A DNA stretch of 64,000 bases, taken from NCBI GenBank assembly GCA_016401345.1, contig JAEACG010000002.1, positions 744,001-808,000 of the forward strand, read 5' to 3'. The first letter of the stretch is position 1; every line of letters begins with the position of its first letter. Shown in pieces: positions 1 through 8,960 of this stretch. This stretch comes from Fictibacillus nanhaiensis (GTDB lineage: Bacteria; Bacillota; Bacilli; Bacillales; Fictibacillaceae). The translations under genes were made by a program, and so were the position numbers. The notes under the pieces were generated by a model, which worked only from the letters and a program-made list of their open reading frames with translations, was not told the origin of the DNA and ran no database searches.

Positions 1-1
1 A

Positions 2-73
2 GTGATAAAAGAGCAGGTAAAACCGTTGTTTCAGCTTATTTTCAACGATTGGCAGAGGAGTATAAATTCGTAA
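2..73 (+). CDS. 3' end of an upstream gene, possibly ypiF (DUF2487), partial
   Basis: An open frame enters from the left edge and ends at TAA 71-73, giving a 23-residue tail that includes VKPLFQLIFNDWQ. In Bacillaceae the gene just upstream of qcrA is usually ypiF (DUF2487), so position suggests that identity. The tail is too short to prove it. The competing frame, which is in frame with qcrA, is open only by chance. Confidence 0.4.
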   Translation: MIKEQVKPLFQLIFNDWQRSINS

Positions 74-91
74 TATTTACCACATGTCATA

Positions 92-121
92 TTGACATTA
101 AAAGACAACATAAGCTATCAT
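92..121 (+). promoter_or_regulatory. Candidate sigma-A promoter of qcrABC
   Basis: A perfect -35 TTGACA (92-97) and a TATCAT -10 (116-121) are separated by 18 bp, about 70 bp before the qcrA start and after the stop of the preceding frame. It would drive qcrA-qcrB-qcrC. Confidence 0.6.
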
Positions 122-192
122 GTTTATGTCCTAGTAATATGTGTGTAAAAGTCCGGATGGACCGTCATTTACAGCATAAGGGGGGGAAAACA

Positions 193-696
193 ATGTCAAA
201 GGAAGATATTTCAAGACGTCAGTTCTTAAACTACACATTAACTGGCGTAGGTGGATTTATGGCTGCCGGCATGCTTATGCCAATGGTCCGTTTCGCCCTT
301 GATCCGATTTTGAAAGAGGGAACAGATCAAGAATTGGTAGCGGTTACGAGCGTGGAAGAGATTGCGAACGAACCAAAGCGTTTCGATTTTAAAATCAAAC
401 AAAAAGATGGCTGGTACGAGTCTGATGTCACTCAATCTGCCTGGGTTTATAAAGCGAAGAATGGTGATTTTATCGCACTTTCTCCAATCTGTAAACATCT
501 AGGTTGTACGGTAGACTGGAATACAGATCCATCGCACCCTAACCAGTTCTTCTGTCCTTGCCACTTAGGCCGTTATACGAAGGATGGAACGAATGTTAAG
601 GGAACTGCACCTCTTGCACCACTTGATGTATATGACAGCCAGGTGAAAGATGGAAAGCTTTATTTAGGAAAGGCAAAACCAAGAAAGGGGGCGTAA
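193..696 (+). CDS. qcrA: Menaquinol:cytochrome c reductase Rieske iron-sulfur subunit
   Basis: This is the Rieske subunit of the membrane b6c-type complex, which passes electrons from menaquinol toward cytochrome c. The start at 193 gives 167 residues, the usual Bacillus length, behind a G-rich Shine-Dalgarno at 181-186. The open frame extends upstream to base 1, but that part does not look like QcrA. An N-terminal twin arginine (SRRQF) precedes a hydrophobic anchor, as in Tat-exported Rieske proteins. The two cluster-binding motifs CKHLGC and CPCHLG are intact. qcrB starts 3 bases after the stop, so the two are one operon. Confidence 0.97.
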   Translation: MSKEDISRRQFLNYTLTGVGGFMAAGMLMPMVRFALDPILKEGTDQELVAVTSVEEIANEPKRFDFKIKQKDGWYESDVTQSAWVYKAKNGDFIALSPICKHLGCTVDWNTDPSHPNQFFCPCHLGRYTKDGTNVKGTAPLAPLDVYDSQVKDGKLYLGKAKPRKGA

Positions 697-699
697 TGA

Positions 700-1371
700 A
701 TGCTACAAAAGATTTATGACTGGGTAGATGAGCGCCTGGATATTACGCCGCTTTGGAGAGATGTTGCAGACCATGAAGTACCTGAACACGTAAACCCCGC
801 ACATCATTTTTCTGCGTTTGTTTACTGTTTCGGTGGATTAACTTTCTTCATCACGGTTATCCAAATTCTTTCAGGTATGTTCTTAACGATGTACTATGTG
901 CCTGATATCGTGAATGCTTGGGAATCCGTATATTACCTGCAAAATGAAGTGGCATTTGGAGTGATCGTACGCGGAATGCACCACTGGGGCGCGAGCCTTG
1001 TTATCGTAATGATGTTTCTACATACATTGCGCGTATTTTTCCAGGGAGCTTATAAGAAGCCAAGAGAATTAAACTGGGTTGTTGGAGTACTTATTTTCTT
1101 TGTTATGTTAGGTTTAGGTTTTACAGGTTATCTATTGCCTTGGGATATGAAAGCGCTATTTGCGACTAAGGTAGGAATTGAGATCGCTATGACGATTCCT
1201 GTTGTTGGTCCGATCGCAAAGACATTCCTTGCCGGTGGAGAGATTATCGGAGCACAGACGCTTACGCGATTCTTTGCGATTCACGTATTCTTCCTTCCTG
1301 CAGCATTATTAGGCTTGATGGGTGCCCATTTCTTAATGATCCGTAAACAGGGTATTTCCGGACCGTTGTAA
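700..1371 (+). CDS. qcrB: Menaquinol:cytochrome c reductase cytochrome b subunit
   Basis: This 223-residue membrane protein matches the cytochrome b6 half of the complex, which carries the b hemes and quinone sites. About four membrane helices are visible. Histidines expected to bind heme lie in the second helix (GMHHWGASLVIV, FLHTLRVF) and the fourth (FFAIHVFFLP). It sits between qcrA and qcrC with a strong GGGGG ribosome site, and has the normal family length. Confidence 0.97.
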   Translation: MLQKIYDWVDERLDITPLWRDVADHEVPEHVNPAHHFSAFVYCFGGLTFFITVIQILSGMFLTMYYVPDIVNAWESVYYLQNEVAFGVIVRGMHHWGASLVIVMMFLHTLRVFFQGAYKKPRELNWVVGVLIFFVMLGLGFTGYLLPWDMKALFATKVGIEIAMTIPVVGPIAKTFLAGGEIIGAQTLTRFFAIHVFFLPAALLGLMGAHFLMIRKQGISGPL

Positions 1372-1419
1372 GAACAAACATAAGATTTAAAGTTTCATAA
1401 GAGCAAAGGAGGGAAATAT

Positions 1420-2187
1420 ATGCATCGCGGTAAAGGAATGAAGTTTGTCGGTGACTCTCGTGTCCCTGCTGAGCGCAAGCCGAATATTCCAAAAGATTAT
1501 TCGGAGTTTCCAGGAAAAACGGAAGCGTTCTGGCCAAACTTTCTTTTAAAAGAATGGATGGTAGGAGCTGTATTCTTGATCGGATACCTTATCCTAACAA
1601 TCGTCCATGAATCTCCTTTGGAGAAAAAAGCAGATCCTACCGATGCTGGATATATTCCTCTACCAGACTGGTACTTCCTATTTTTATACCAGCTTCTGAA
1701 GTACAAGTATGCGGCAGGGGATTATGTTCTTATCGGTACTGTTATTATACCGGGTCTAGCATTTGGTGCGTTAATGCTTGCGCCATTCCTGGACAAAGGG
1801 TTGGAGCGACGTCCTTCTAAACGTCCGATCGCAACTGGATTAATGTTATTAGGTTTGATCTCTGTTACATATCTAACATGGGAATCTGTTGTGACACACG
1901 ATTGGGAAAAAGCGAAGACTCAAGGTAAGATCGTTGATGTAAGTTTTGATGAAAACGACCCTGGCTACAAGATCTACCAAAAGCAGAGCTGCGTAGGCTG
2001 TCACGGTAACACGTTATCAGGTGGAGCATCAGGACCATCATTGATCGGAACAGGTTTGAAGCCTGAAGAAATCATGAAAATCGCAAAAGAAGGTAAGCCA
2101 CCAGGCATGCCGCCGAATGCGTTTAAAGGTTCTGATGATGAGCTAAAACAATTAGCAGAATTCATCTCAAAACTAGAACAGAAGTAA
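1420..2187 (+). CDS. qcrC: Menaquinol:cytochrome c reductase subunit IV-cytochrome c fusion
   Basis: This 255-residue protein joins a subunit IV-like membrane part (about three helices) to a C-terminal cytochrome c domain. The heme-attachment motif CVGCH is in the C-terminal third, followed by a Met-containing segment (PPGMPP) that can supply the second heme ligand. This fusion is typical of Bacillus QcrC. An AAAGGAGGG ribosome site precedes the ATG, and a strong terminator follows the stop, so qcrABC is a complete transcription unit. Confidence 0.97.
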   Translation: MHRGKGMKFVGDSRVPAERKPNIPKDYSEFPGKTEAFWPNFLLKEWMVGAVFLIGYLILTIVHESPLEKKADPTDAGYIPLPDWYFLFLYQLLKYKYAAGDYVLIGTVIIPGLAFGALMLAPFLDKGLERRPSKRPIATGLMLLGLISVTYLTWESVVTHDWEKAKTQGKIVDVSFDENDPGYKIYQKQSCVGCHGNTLSGGASGPSLIGTGLKPEEIMKIAKEGKPPGMPPNAFKGSDDELKQLAEFISKLEQK

Positions 2188-2194
2188 ATGTTTG

Positions 2195-2223
2195 AAGCCG
2201 GCTCGGTATGGGCCGGCTTTTTT
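2195..2223 (+). terminator. Rho-independent terminator of qcrABC
   Basis: AAGCCGGC (2195-2202) pairs with GCCGGCTT (2212-2219), followed by a T run. Confidence 0.9.
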
Positions 2224-2267
2224 CTGAATGAAAACGAAACACAGTAATGATAAAGGAGTATGTGGTT

Positions 2268-2834
2268 ATGGCCTGGATTCGAGCGATCATCATGGATCGA
2301 ATGTTCTTACTAGCACTTCTTTTAATCAACATACTAGGCACGATCTACGGTTACTATTGGTACCTCTATCAGCTTCAAGAAACACCGTGGTACTTTTTGC
2401 CGTTCGTACCCGATAGTCCAACAGCATCTCTGTTTTTTGTCTTTGTCATCATCGGGTTTTTGAGGGATAAGCAGCATGGAGTGATCGAGGCATTGGCCGT
2501 TGCGACGCTTTTTAAGTATGGCATATGGGCAGTGGGGATGAATCTTGGTGGTGCTTTTGTTGGTACGCCTTTGGATCTTATAAACTACATGCTTATCTTT
2601 TCACACCTCGGTATGGCGGTTCAAGGTCTGTTATACGCTCCATTTTATAAGATCAAGGGTTGGCATGTAACGCTTGCTGCACTCGTTCTATTTCATAACG
2701 AAATCATCGACTACGTGTTTGATATGATGCCGCGATATGACATTCTTGATCCGTATCAAGACATGATCGGATACTTGACCTTTTGGTTATCTGCGTTATC
2801 CATCTTCATTGTTTGGAAGATGAGAAAAGCGTAG
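2268..2834 (+). CDS. ypjA: DUF1405 membrane protein YpjA
   Basis: A hydrophobic protein of 188 residues with about five or six membrane helices. Sequence and position directly after qcrC match YpjA (DUF1405), a Bacillaceae membrane protein of unknown function. The ATG at 2268 is preferred over the one at 2247 because AAAGGAG (2252-2258) sits at the right distance only from it. Conservation next to qcrABC and ypjB hints at a membrane role, but no motif allows a biochemical call. Confidence 0.85.
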   Translation: MAWIRAIIMDRMFLLALLLINILGTIYGYYWYLYQLQETPWYFLPFVPDSPTASLFFVFVIIGFLRDKQHGVIEALAVATLFKYGIWAVGMNLGGAFVGTPLDLINYMLIFSHLGMAVQGLLYAPFYKIKGWHVTLAALVLFHNEIIDYVFDMMPRYDILDPYQDMIGYLTFWLSALSIFIVWKMRKA

Positions 2835-2919
2835 AACACGTTCCAATTCCTTATTAATAGGTCTATCCTTGTCCCAGCTCTCATACGTTTTAAGTATAAG
2901 GGTACAGGAGGGACAACGG

Positions 2920-3714
2920 ATGAGAAGGTTTGGATGGGCATTGATGGTTCTTTGTATGGTTTTTGGACTTGCTATGCCAGCATTTGCATCAAATCATACA
3001 GAGACGAAGGAATGGTCTGAGATAAATGAACTTACGAGTGAGATCTGGGAGCTTGGTAAGATAGAACGATATGAAGAAGCAGCTGGCGTGCTGCAGTTTA
3101 CATCAGCTAATATCACTCATATAGAAGACGTCTTGTCCTTAAGACCTGAACAGAAGCGTCTCGTAGAATACACGTTCAGAGATGCTGTATCTTCTCTTCA
3201 GAATCCCGAGTGGTCGAAGGAAAAAAAGCTAAACAAGCTTACCGAAGTTCGTTTATTAGTGGATGCCCTTCAGACCGATTATGAACCGTTATGGAAAAAA
3301 ACAGGGCTGATGATGCTCGAGCCTTTTATCACGATGGAAAAAGGAATCAGTGAAGATGATTCGGTGGCGTTTCATCAAGCAGCCAATCTTTTACTTGAAC
3401 GTTATGAAACGGTCAGACCAGCTTTAATGGTTGACCTGAAAGATGAAGATCTAGAAAAGCTCGATGAACATGTTTCTTACGTTGATACGAACCGCAGTCA
3501 GATTCTTACGGATTCTGCTCATCAAAAACAGCTTGAGACAGCGGCTGCTGATTTTGAAGCACTGTTCTTCGCAAAAAAAGATAACTCAGAGCCATCGCTC
3601 TTTTGGCTAATATTTTCAATCGGTGGAATCATATCATCAACACTAGCTTACGTAGGATGGAGAAAATACAAAGGTGATCAGCAAGATGGATTGAGAGTGC
3701 CGGATAAACGTTAG
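2920..3714 (+). CDS. ypjB: Sporulation protein YpjB
   Basis: 264 residues, the same length as B. subtilis YpjB, a protein linked to sporulation. It has an N-terminal signal segment (MRRFGWALMVLCMVFG...), a long charged helical middle, and a C-terminal membrane helix (FWLIFSIGGIISSTLAYVGW). This topology puts most of the protein outside the membrane. The ATG at 2920 follows CAGGAGGGA; a start in the same frame at 2869 has no ribosome site. Molecular function is not known. Confidence 0.88.
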   Translation: MRRFGWALMVLCMVFGLAMPAFASNHTETKEWSEINELTSEIWELGKIERYEEAAGVLQFTSANITHIEDVLSLRPEQKRLVEYTFRDAVSSLQNPEWSKEKKLNKLTEVRLLVDALQTDYEPLWKKTGLMMLEPFITMEKGISEDDSVAFHQAANLLLERYETVRPALMVDLKDEDLEKLDEHVSYVDTNRSQILTDSAHQKQLETAAADFEALFFAKKDNSEPSLFWLIFSIGGIISSTLAYVGWRKYKGDQQDGLRVPDKR

Positions 3715-3807
3715 TAGGTCATGAGTCATGCGTTTTCTTTGACAAACTGTGAGCTGAAAACGTAAAATGTGAGTATCAAAAGCTTTTTATATGGAGGAAT
3801 GCCAACG

Positions 3808-4488
3808 ATGGGTGGATTTTTAATCTACTTCGCAATTTTGCTTATCGTTCCAATCTGGGCTCAGATGCGAGTGAAAAGCACGTACAAAAAGTATTCGAAG
3901 GTGAGTAACAGCACAGGAAAGACAGGTGCAGAAGTAGCAAGAGAGATTTTAGACCAAAACGGACTCTACAGTGTTCAAGTAGAGCCAGTTAGAGGGATGC
4001 TATCTGATCATTACGACCCTCGCAGCAAAGTTGTTCGTTTATCTGAAGATAACTATTACGGAAGTTCGATTGCAGGTGCAGCCGTTGCAGCCCATGAAGT
4101 AGGGCATGCGATTCAAGATGCTGAAGGATATGCATTCTTACGCTTCAGACATGCTCTAGTTCCTGTAGCTAACATCGGATCTAACTTTTCGTTTCTATTG
4201 ATTCTAGGCGGTATGCTTTTAAGCTCAATGAATATGTTCCTTCTAGGAATCATTTTCATGTCAGTAGCTGTATTGTTCCAATTCGTTACACTGCCAGTTG
4301 AGTTTAATGCAAGCTCTCGTGCGATGGACCAGATCGTTTCAACAGGTCTGATTCGCAACAACGAAGAGCGCGGAGCACGTAAAGTACTGAACGCTGCTGC
4401 CTTAACGTATGTAGCTGGTGCGCTAGTAGCATTACTAGAATTAGCACGATTCATCTTCATGTTCTTAGGGATGAACCAAGACGATTAA
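3808..4488 (+). CDS. yugP: YugP-type zinc metallopeptidase
   Basis: A neutral zinc metallopeptidase of the YugP family (226 residues). The zinc motif HEVGH lies in AAHEVGHAIQ near residue 100, and the conserved DHYDPRSKVVRLS stretch precedes it. Membrane helices lie at the N-terminus and in the C-terminal half, so it is an integral membrane protease. The ATG at 3808 is best spaced from GGAGG (3793-3797); the frame is open from a GTG at 3769. Its place between ypjB and ypjC differs from B. subtilis, where yugP is elsewhere. Its substrate is unknown. Confidence 0.88.
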   Translation: MGGFLIYFAILLIVPIWAQMRVKSTYKKYSKVSNSTGKTGAEVAREILDQNGLYSVQVEPVRGMLSDHYDPRSKVVRLSEDNYYGSSIAGAAVAAHEVGHAIQDAEGYAFLRFRHALVPVANIGSNFSFLLILGGMLLSSMNMFLLGIIFMSVAVLFQFVTLPVEFNASSRAMDQIVSTGLIRNNEERGARKVLNAAALTYVAGALVALLELARFIFMFLGMNQDD

Positions 4489-4500
4489 TACAAGACTAAT

Positions 4501-4536
4501 AAAAAAGCTCCCGATACATAATCGGGAGCTTTTTTT
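4501..4536. terminator. Bidirectional terminator between yugP and the YitT-family gene
   Basis: A near-perfect stem (AAGCTCCCGAT / ATCGGGAGCTT) with a 5-base loop, flanked by A and T runs, serves both convergent genes. Confidence 0.9.
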
Positions 4537-5409
4537 CTATCTGCCTATCGGATTCTTATCAGCATCTAAAGTGAAACCTTCTCCGATGACTTCATGAACA
4601 TCATTTACAGTAACAAATGCATGGGGATCAATGCGCTCTATCACTTGTTTGATGCGGACGATCTCATTCTTAGCGATCACGCAGTACAGCACTTCACGGA
4701 TGTTCCCTGTAAAAGAACCTTTACCGTTTAAGATGGTTGCGCCACGGTCTAATTCTTTGATGATGTCTGCTGCGATCTCGGTATTTTTATCCGAAAAGAT
4801 CATGACTGCTTTACCAGCATAAGCACCTTCTTGCATAAAGTCGATTACACGTGCCCCGATGAAAACAGCAAGGAGTGTGTACATCGCTTCTTTATAGTTT
4901 AAATAGACTAACGAGACAACGATAACAACGAAATCAAAGATGAACATCGTTTTACCCATGCTCCAGCCTAGAAATTTATGACCGAGTCTCGCGATGATAT
5001 CCACTCCGCCTGTCGTTCCACCAAAGCGGAAGATGATTCCTAGCCCGACTCCGATAAATACCCCTGCAAACAAAGCAGCAAGTGTCATATCTTCTTTAAG
5101 GTTGATCGTAACAAATGAAAAACGTTGGAAGATAAACAGAAACACCGATACGGCAACGGTTCCAATTATCGTATAGATGAAGGCGTTTCTGCCAAGCAAC
5201 TTCCAGCCGACAAAGAACAATGGAATGTTGAGTGCCAGGTTAGAATAAGAAGGATCGATCGAGAAAAGAAAATAGAGAATAAGCGTGATCCCTGTAAAAC
5301 CACCTTCTGCTAAATTGTTCGTCATATTAAAGTGGACGATTCCGAACGAAAAGATGGCAGCACCAAGTAAGATAAATAAAATATTTTTTAGTTTGATTGG
5401 ATAAGTCAT
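4537..5409 (-). CDS. ypjC: YitT/DUF2179-family membrane protein YpjC
   Basis: An integral membrane protein with about five N-terminal helices and a cytoplasmic C-terminal DUF2179 domain (KGSFTGNIREVLYCVI...), the standard YitT layout. The glycine-rich FRFGGTTGGVDIIAR motif is typical. The start at 5409 gives 290 residues and has AAGTAGG 6 bases upstream. A start at 5454 is unlikely because the probable -10 TATAAT lies only about 8 bases before it. It lies on the opposite strand to mazG. A paralogue occurs at 55654-56487. Transport substrate is unknown. Confidence 0.85.
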   Translation of the reverse strand: MTYPIKLKNILFILLGAAIFSFGIVHFNMTNNLAEGGFTGITLILYFLFSIDPSYSNLALNIPLFFVGWKLLGRNAFIYTIIGTVAVSVFLFIFQRFSFVTINLKEDMTLAALFAGVFIGVGLGIIFRFGGTTGGVDIIARLGHKFLGWSMGKTMFIFDFVVIVVSLVYLNYKEAMYTLLAVFIGARVIDFMQEGAYAGKAVMIFSDKNTEIAADIIKELDRGATILNGKGSFTGNIREVLYCVIAKNEIVRIKQVIERIDPHAFVTVNDVHEVIGEGFTLDADKNPIGR

Positions 5410-5462
5410 ATGAGGCCTACTTTCTACAAAGATACTAGGGTTGTTTTTAGTCATGCCTTCCT

Positions 5463-5493
5463 ATTATAAGCGAAATTTCATGAAATTTGTCAA
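5463..5493 (-). promoter_or_regulatory. ypjC promoter with a palindromic operator in the spacer
   Basis: On the minus strand TTGACA (5493-5488) and TATAAT (5468-5463) are separated by 19 bp. A perfect 16-bp palindrome, AAATTTCATGAAATTT (5473-5488), fills nearly all of the spacer, which suggests a repressor or activator site. Confidence 0.5.
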
Positions 5494-5551
5494 ACAGAAA
5501 AAATACCGATAACATAAAGAAGACTAATATTGAATGAGGAGTGTCAACATC

Positions 5552-5896
5552 ATGGCCAATCGTACATTAAAAGAGAGTCAGGACGTTGTAGATCAATACA
5601 TATCACAGTTTAAAGAAGGCTATTTCAGTCCTTTAGCTATGCTTGCACGTTTAACAGAAGAATTAGGAGAACTAGCCCGTGAAGTGAACCATCATTATGG
5701 AGAGAAACCGAAGAAATCAACAGAGGATAAAAAGACGGTCGAAGAAGAACTTGGAGATATGTTCTTTGTGTTGATCTGTCTGGCAAATTCCCTCGATATA
5801 GATCTTGACGATGCGTTAAAAACAGTAATGAATAAGTTTGAAACACGAGACAAAGACAGATGGACTAAAAAAGAAGGAGAGACTACTCATGAATAA
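5552..5896 (+). CDS. ypjD: MazG-family nucleotide pyrophosphohydrolase YpjD
   Basis: A 114-residue all-alpha NTP pyrophosphohydrolase that hydrolyses nucleoside triphosphates to monophosphate and pyrophosphate, probably for pool cleaning. The metal-binding acidic motifs are present: [10 protein letters not shown] and, later, [11 protein letters not shown] with downstream aspartates. The ATG at 5552 has GAGGAG 10 bases upstream. Its stop overlaps the dapB start by 8 bases, so both are co-translated in the conserved Bacillus operon. Confidence 0.9.
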   Translation: MANRTLKESQDVVDQYISQFKEGYFSPLAMLARLTEELGELAREVNHHYGEKPKKSTEDKKTVEEELGDMFFVLICLANSLDIDLDDALKTVMNKFETRDKDRWTKKEGETTHE

Positions 5897-6692
5897 TATT
5901 CGTATCATACTTGCTGGACCTCGAGGAAAGATGGGCCAAGAAGCGTTGAAAATGATTGTGGAAACTCCACATTTTGACCTTGTGGCAGCTGTAGATTCAA
6001 AGAATGACGGTCTTCAAGTAAAAGATCTTTCAGGTGCACCACAGTCTATGGAAGCACCTGTTTACGATGATATGGAAAACTGCCTTGCTGCTGTAAAAGC
6101 AGATGTCGTTGTAGATCTCACGCGTCCGGATATCGGGAAAAAGCATCTTGAGTTGGCGCTTAACCATGGTCTTCGCACGGTAATCGGAACGACAGGCTTT
6201 TCCAATGAAGATCTCGAACGTCTAACAGCGTTGGCTGAAGAAAAACAAACAGGTGCCATCATCGCACCAAACTTTGCGATCGGTGCCATATTAATGATGA
6301 AGTTCTCTCAAATGGCAGCGAAATACCTTCCGGATATCGAGATCATTGAAAAGCATCACGATCAAAAGTTGGATGCGCCGTCAGGAACAGCATTAAAAAC
6401 GGCACAACTAATAACAGAAGTGCGAGACGAAAAGAAACAAGGTCATCCTGATGAAAAAGAGGACCTTAAAGGAGCACGAGGCGCAGAACTAGAAGGGATC
6501 CGTATTCATAGTGTAAGATTACCTGGACTGGTCGCGCATCAAGAAGTCATCTTCGGTGGTGAGGGTCAAGTCTTAACGATCCGTCATGATTCTATGAACA
6601 GAGCGTCTTTCATGCCTGGTGTACGACTTGCGGTAGAAAGTGTTATGAACATTGAAGGTCTTGTATACGGCCTTGAAAATATTATGGAATAA
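5889..6692 (+). CDS. dapB: 4-hydroxy-tetrahydrodipicolinate reductase
   Basis: Reduces 4-hydroxy-tetrahydrodipicolinate with NAD(P)H in the diaminopimelate/lysine pathway, supplying peptidoglycan and spore dipicolinate. It has an N-terminal Rossmann motif ([12 protein letters not shown]) and the signature [15 protein letters not shown] with catalytic His and Lys. Length is 267 residues, normal for Bacillus. The start at 5889 has AAGGAGAG upstream; an in-frame ATG at 5838 lies deep inside mazG and has no ribosome site. Confidence 0.97.
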   Translation: MNNIRIILAGPRGKMGQEALKMIVETPHFDLVAAVDSKNDGLQVKDLSGAPQSMEAPVYDDMENCLAAVKADVVVDLTRPDIGKKHLELALNHGLRTVIGTTGFSNEDLERLTALAEEKQTGAIIAPNFAIGAILMMKFSQMAAKYLPDIEIIEKHHDQKLDAPSGTALKTAQLITEVRDEKKQGHPDEKEDLKGARGAELEGIRIHSVRLPGLVAHQEVIFGGEGQVLTIRHDSMNRASFMPGVRLAVESVMNIEGLVYGLENIME

Positions 6693-6703
6693 GAGGGGAT
6701 ACT

Positions 6704-7120
6704 ATGAAGATAGCTCTTATTGCGCACGATAAGAAAAAGAACGATATGATCAATTTTACCGTCGCATATGCACCGATCCTAAAAAAACATACCCTGTTTG
6801 CGACAGGAACGACAGGTTTTAAAATAAATGAAGCGACGGGGCTTGAAATCAAACGATTCCAATCTGGTCCTTTAGGCGGCGATCAGCAGATCGGAGCATT
6901 GATCGCAGAAAATGATCTTGATCTTGTACTATTTTTCAGAGATCCGTTGACTGCACAGCCTCATGAGCCTGATGTATCTGCACTGATGCGTTTATGTGAT
7001 GTATATCAGATTCCGCTCGCAACAAACTTGGCTTCAGCAGAACTTTTTATTCGATCACTCGAACGAGGAGATCTGGATTGGAGAAAAATAATAGATGAAA
7101 GAGAGTCAGAGAAAAAATGA
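6704..7120 (+). CDS. mgsA: Methylglyoxal synthase
   Basis: Converts dihydroxyacetone phosphate to methylglyoxal and phosphate, a glycolytic overflow route. The 138-residue protein has the family landmarks [10 protein letters not shown] at the N-terminus, the phosphate loop ATGTTG, and PLGGDQQIG with the catalytic aspartate. GAGGGG precedes the ATG. The stop overlaps bshB1 by 4 bases. Methylglyoxal is detoxified through bacillithiol, which fits with bshB1-bshA coming directly after it. Confidence 0.97.
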   Translation: MKIALIAHDKKKNDMINFTVAYAPILKKHTLFATGTTGFKINEATGLEIKRFQSGPLGGDQQIGALIAENDLDLVLFFRDPLTAQPHEPDVSALMRLCDVYQIPLATNLASAELFIRSLERGDLDWRKIIDERESEKK

Positions 7121-7809
7121 CCTTTGAAAGCTGGCTTGCCTTTGGCGCTCATGCAGATGATGTAGAAATCGGCATGGGAGCTACGATTAAAGCAGAAACT
7201 GAGAGAGGTCGTGACGTGATCATCTGTGACTTAACAGAAGCAGAACTGTCATCGAACGGCACCGTCGACATCCGGAAAAAAGAGGCTGAAAGAGCAGCAG
7301 AACTTTTAGGAGTAAGAACAAGAAGTAACCTACAGTTACCTGACCGCGGCCTATATATGCAGGAAGAATATATTTTAAAACTGGTTTCAGTTATTCGAGA
7401 GCATAAACCTCAATATGTGTTTGCTCCCTATTGGATCGATCGTCATCCAGATCACGCAAACTGTGCACGTCTCGTAAAAGAAGCCGTCTTTTCTGCCGGA
7501 ATAAAAAATATTCAAGATCCAAAACATCTTCCTGCACACAAAGTAAAAAATATATTTTATTACATGATCAACAGTGTGGAGAGACCACAACTCTTTGTTA
7601 ACGTAACAGAGTCATACAATGCAAAGATCGAAGCATTGAAAGCTTATCCATCTCAGTTTGTAAAAACGCTAGAAAGTATCGATACACCCCTAACGAACGG
7701 GTACATCGAACGTGTAGAATCCCGTGACAAACTGTTTGGTCTTGAAGCTGGTGTGAGTTATGCAGAAGGGTTCATTACAGAACAAACTTATATAACTAAC
7801 CATTTATAA
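7117..7809 (+). CDS. bshB1: Bacillithiol biosynthesis deacetylase BshB1
   Basis: Removes the acetyl group from N-acetylglucosaminyl-malate, the second step of bacillithiol synthesis. This LmbE/PIG-L zinc hydrolase (230 residues) shows the metal motif AHADD near the N-terminus and the conserved DRHPDHAN. It overlaps mgsA (ATGA) and is followed after 11 bases by bshA, the glycosyltransferase for the preceding step. Confidence 0.96.
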   Translation: MTFESWLAFGAHADDVEIGMGATIKAETERGRDVIICDLTEAELSSNGTVDIRKKEAERAAELLGVRTRSNLQLPDRGLYMQEEYILKLVSVIREHKPQYVFAPYWIDRHPDHANCARLVKEAVFSAGIKNIQDPKHLPAHKVKNIFYYMINSVERPQLFVNVTESYNAKIEALKAYPSQFVKTLESIDTPLTNGYIERVESRDKLFGLEAGVSYAEGFITEQTYITNHL

Positions 7810-7820
7810 GGAGAAAGTCT

Positions 7821-8960
7821 ATGACGTTAAAAATCGGCATCACTTGTTATCCGACCGTAGGCGGATCAGGAGTGGTTGCAACAGAACTAGGAAAACTATT
7901 AGCAGAAAAAGGACATGAGATTCATTTTATTACATCAAGTGTTCCTTTTCGTTTAGGAAAATTCTATCCGAATATCTTCTTTCATGAAGTTGAAGTGAAC
8001 CATTATTCAGTTTTCAAATATCCGCCTTATGATCTTGCTTTAGCTAGCAAGATGGCAGAAGTAGCGAAAAGAGAAAAGCTTGACCTTCTTCATGTACATT
8101 ACGCCGTGCCACATGCCGTTTGTGCGGTGTTAGCAAAACAGATGCTCAACGATGAGATGAAGATCGTTACAACCCTACACGGAACTGATATTACAGTACT
8201 CGGATACGATCCTTCACTAAGTGAGATGATCAAGTTCGGTATTGAGAAATCGGATGTGGTTACATCTGTTTCTCATCAGCTGAAAGCAGATACGCTAGAG
8301 CTTTTAAATATCAACAAAGACATCATTCCTGTACATAACTTTGTAGATGAAAGAGTGTATTACAGAAGAAGTAATAATGCTGAATTGAGACAAACATACG
8401 GCATTGAAGAGAATGAAAAAGTCATCGTTCATATCTCTAATTTTAGAAAAGTAAAAAGATTGGAAGATGTGATCAAATCCTTTGCTCTCATTCGAAAAGA
8501 ACTATCTTCAAAACTGTTATTGATCGGAAATGGTCCAGAACTAACAACGGCATGCGAACTCGTACGTGAGCTGGATATTGAAGAGGATGTGTTGTTCTTA
8601 GGAAAACAAGAGAATGTAGGTGAATTGTTCTCGATCTGTGATCTAAAGTTACTTTTATCTGAAAAAGAAAGCTTTGGACTCGTACTGCTAGAAGCGATGG
8701 CATGTGGTGTACCTGTTATTGGAACTAATATTGGTGGAATACCGGAAGTGATCGTCGATGGCGAGACAGGTTATATGGTGGAGCTAGGTGATCCAGAATC
8801 GGTAGCACAAAAAGCGCTCGCGCTGTTACAGGATGAAGAAAAGCTAATGACGTTCAGAGAAAATTCGGTAAGACATGTAAAAGAAAACTTCTTATCTGAC
8901 AAAATCGTCTCGATCTATGAAGATATTTATTATTCCTTAGTAGGGGATCGTACGGTATGA
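7821..8960 (+). CDS. bshA: Bacillithiol biosynthesis glycosyltransferase BshA
   Basis: A GT4 retaining glycosyltransferase that joins GlcNAc from UDP-GlcNAc to L-malate, the first step of bacillithiol synthesis. In 379 residues it shows the N-terminal glycine-rich [14 protein letters not shown], the HVHYAVPHA region, and the C-terminal nucleotide-sugar motif [29 protein letters not shown] precedes the ATG. The end overlaps cca by 4 bases. Confidence 0.97.
   Translation: MTLKIGITCYPTVGGSGVVATELGKLLAEKGHEIHFITSSVPFRLGKFYPNIFFHEVEVNHYSVFKYPPYDLALASKMAEVAKREKLDLLHVHYAVPHAVCAVLAKQMLNDEMKIVTTLHGTDITVLGYDPSLSEMIKFGIEKSDVVTSVSHQLKADTLELLNINKDIIPVHNFVDERVYYRRSNNAELRQTYGIEENEKVIVHISNFRKVKRLEDVIKSFALIRKELSSKLLLIGNGPELTTACELVRELDIEEDVLFLGKQENVGELFSICDLKLLLSEKESFGLVLLEAMACGVPVIGTNIGGIPEVIVDGETGYMVELGDPESVAQKALALLQDEEKLMTFRENSVRHVKENFLSDKIVSIYEDIYYSLVGDRTV

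Noticed and set aside
49-192. Open frame continuous with qcrA suggesting a 48-residue N-terminal extension
   Set aside because: The start at 193 has the ribosome site and the family length of 167; a promoter lies inside the extension.
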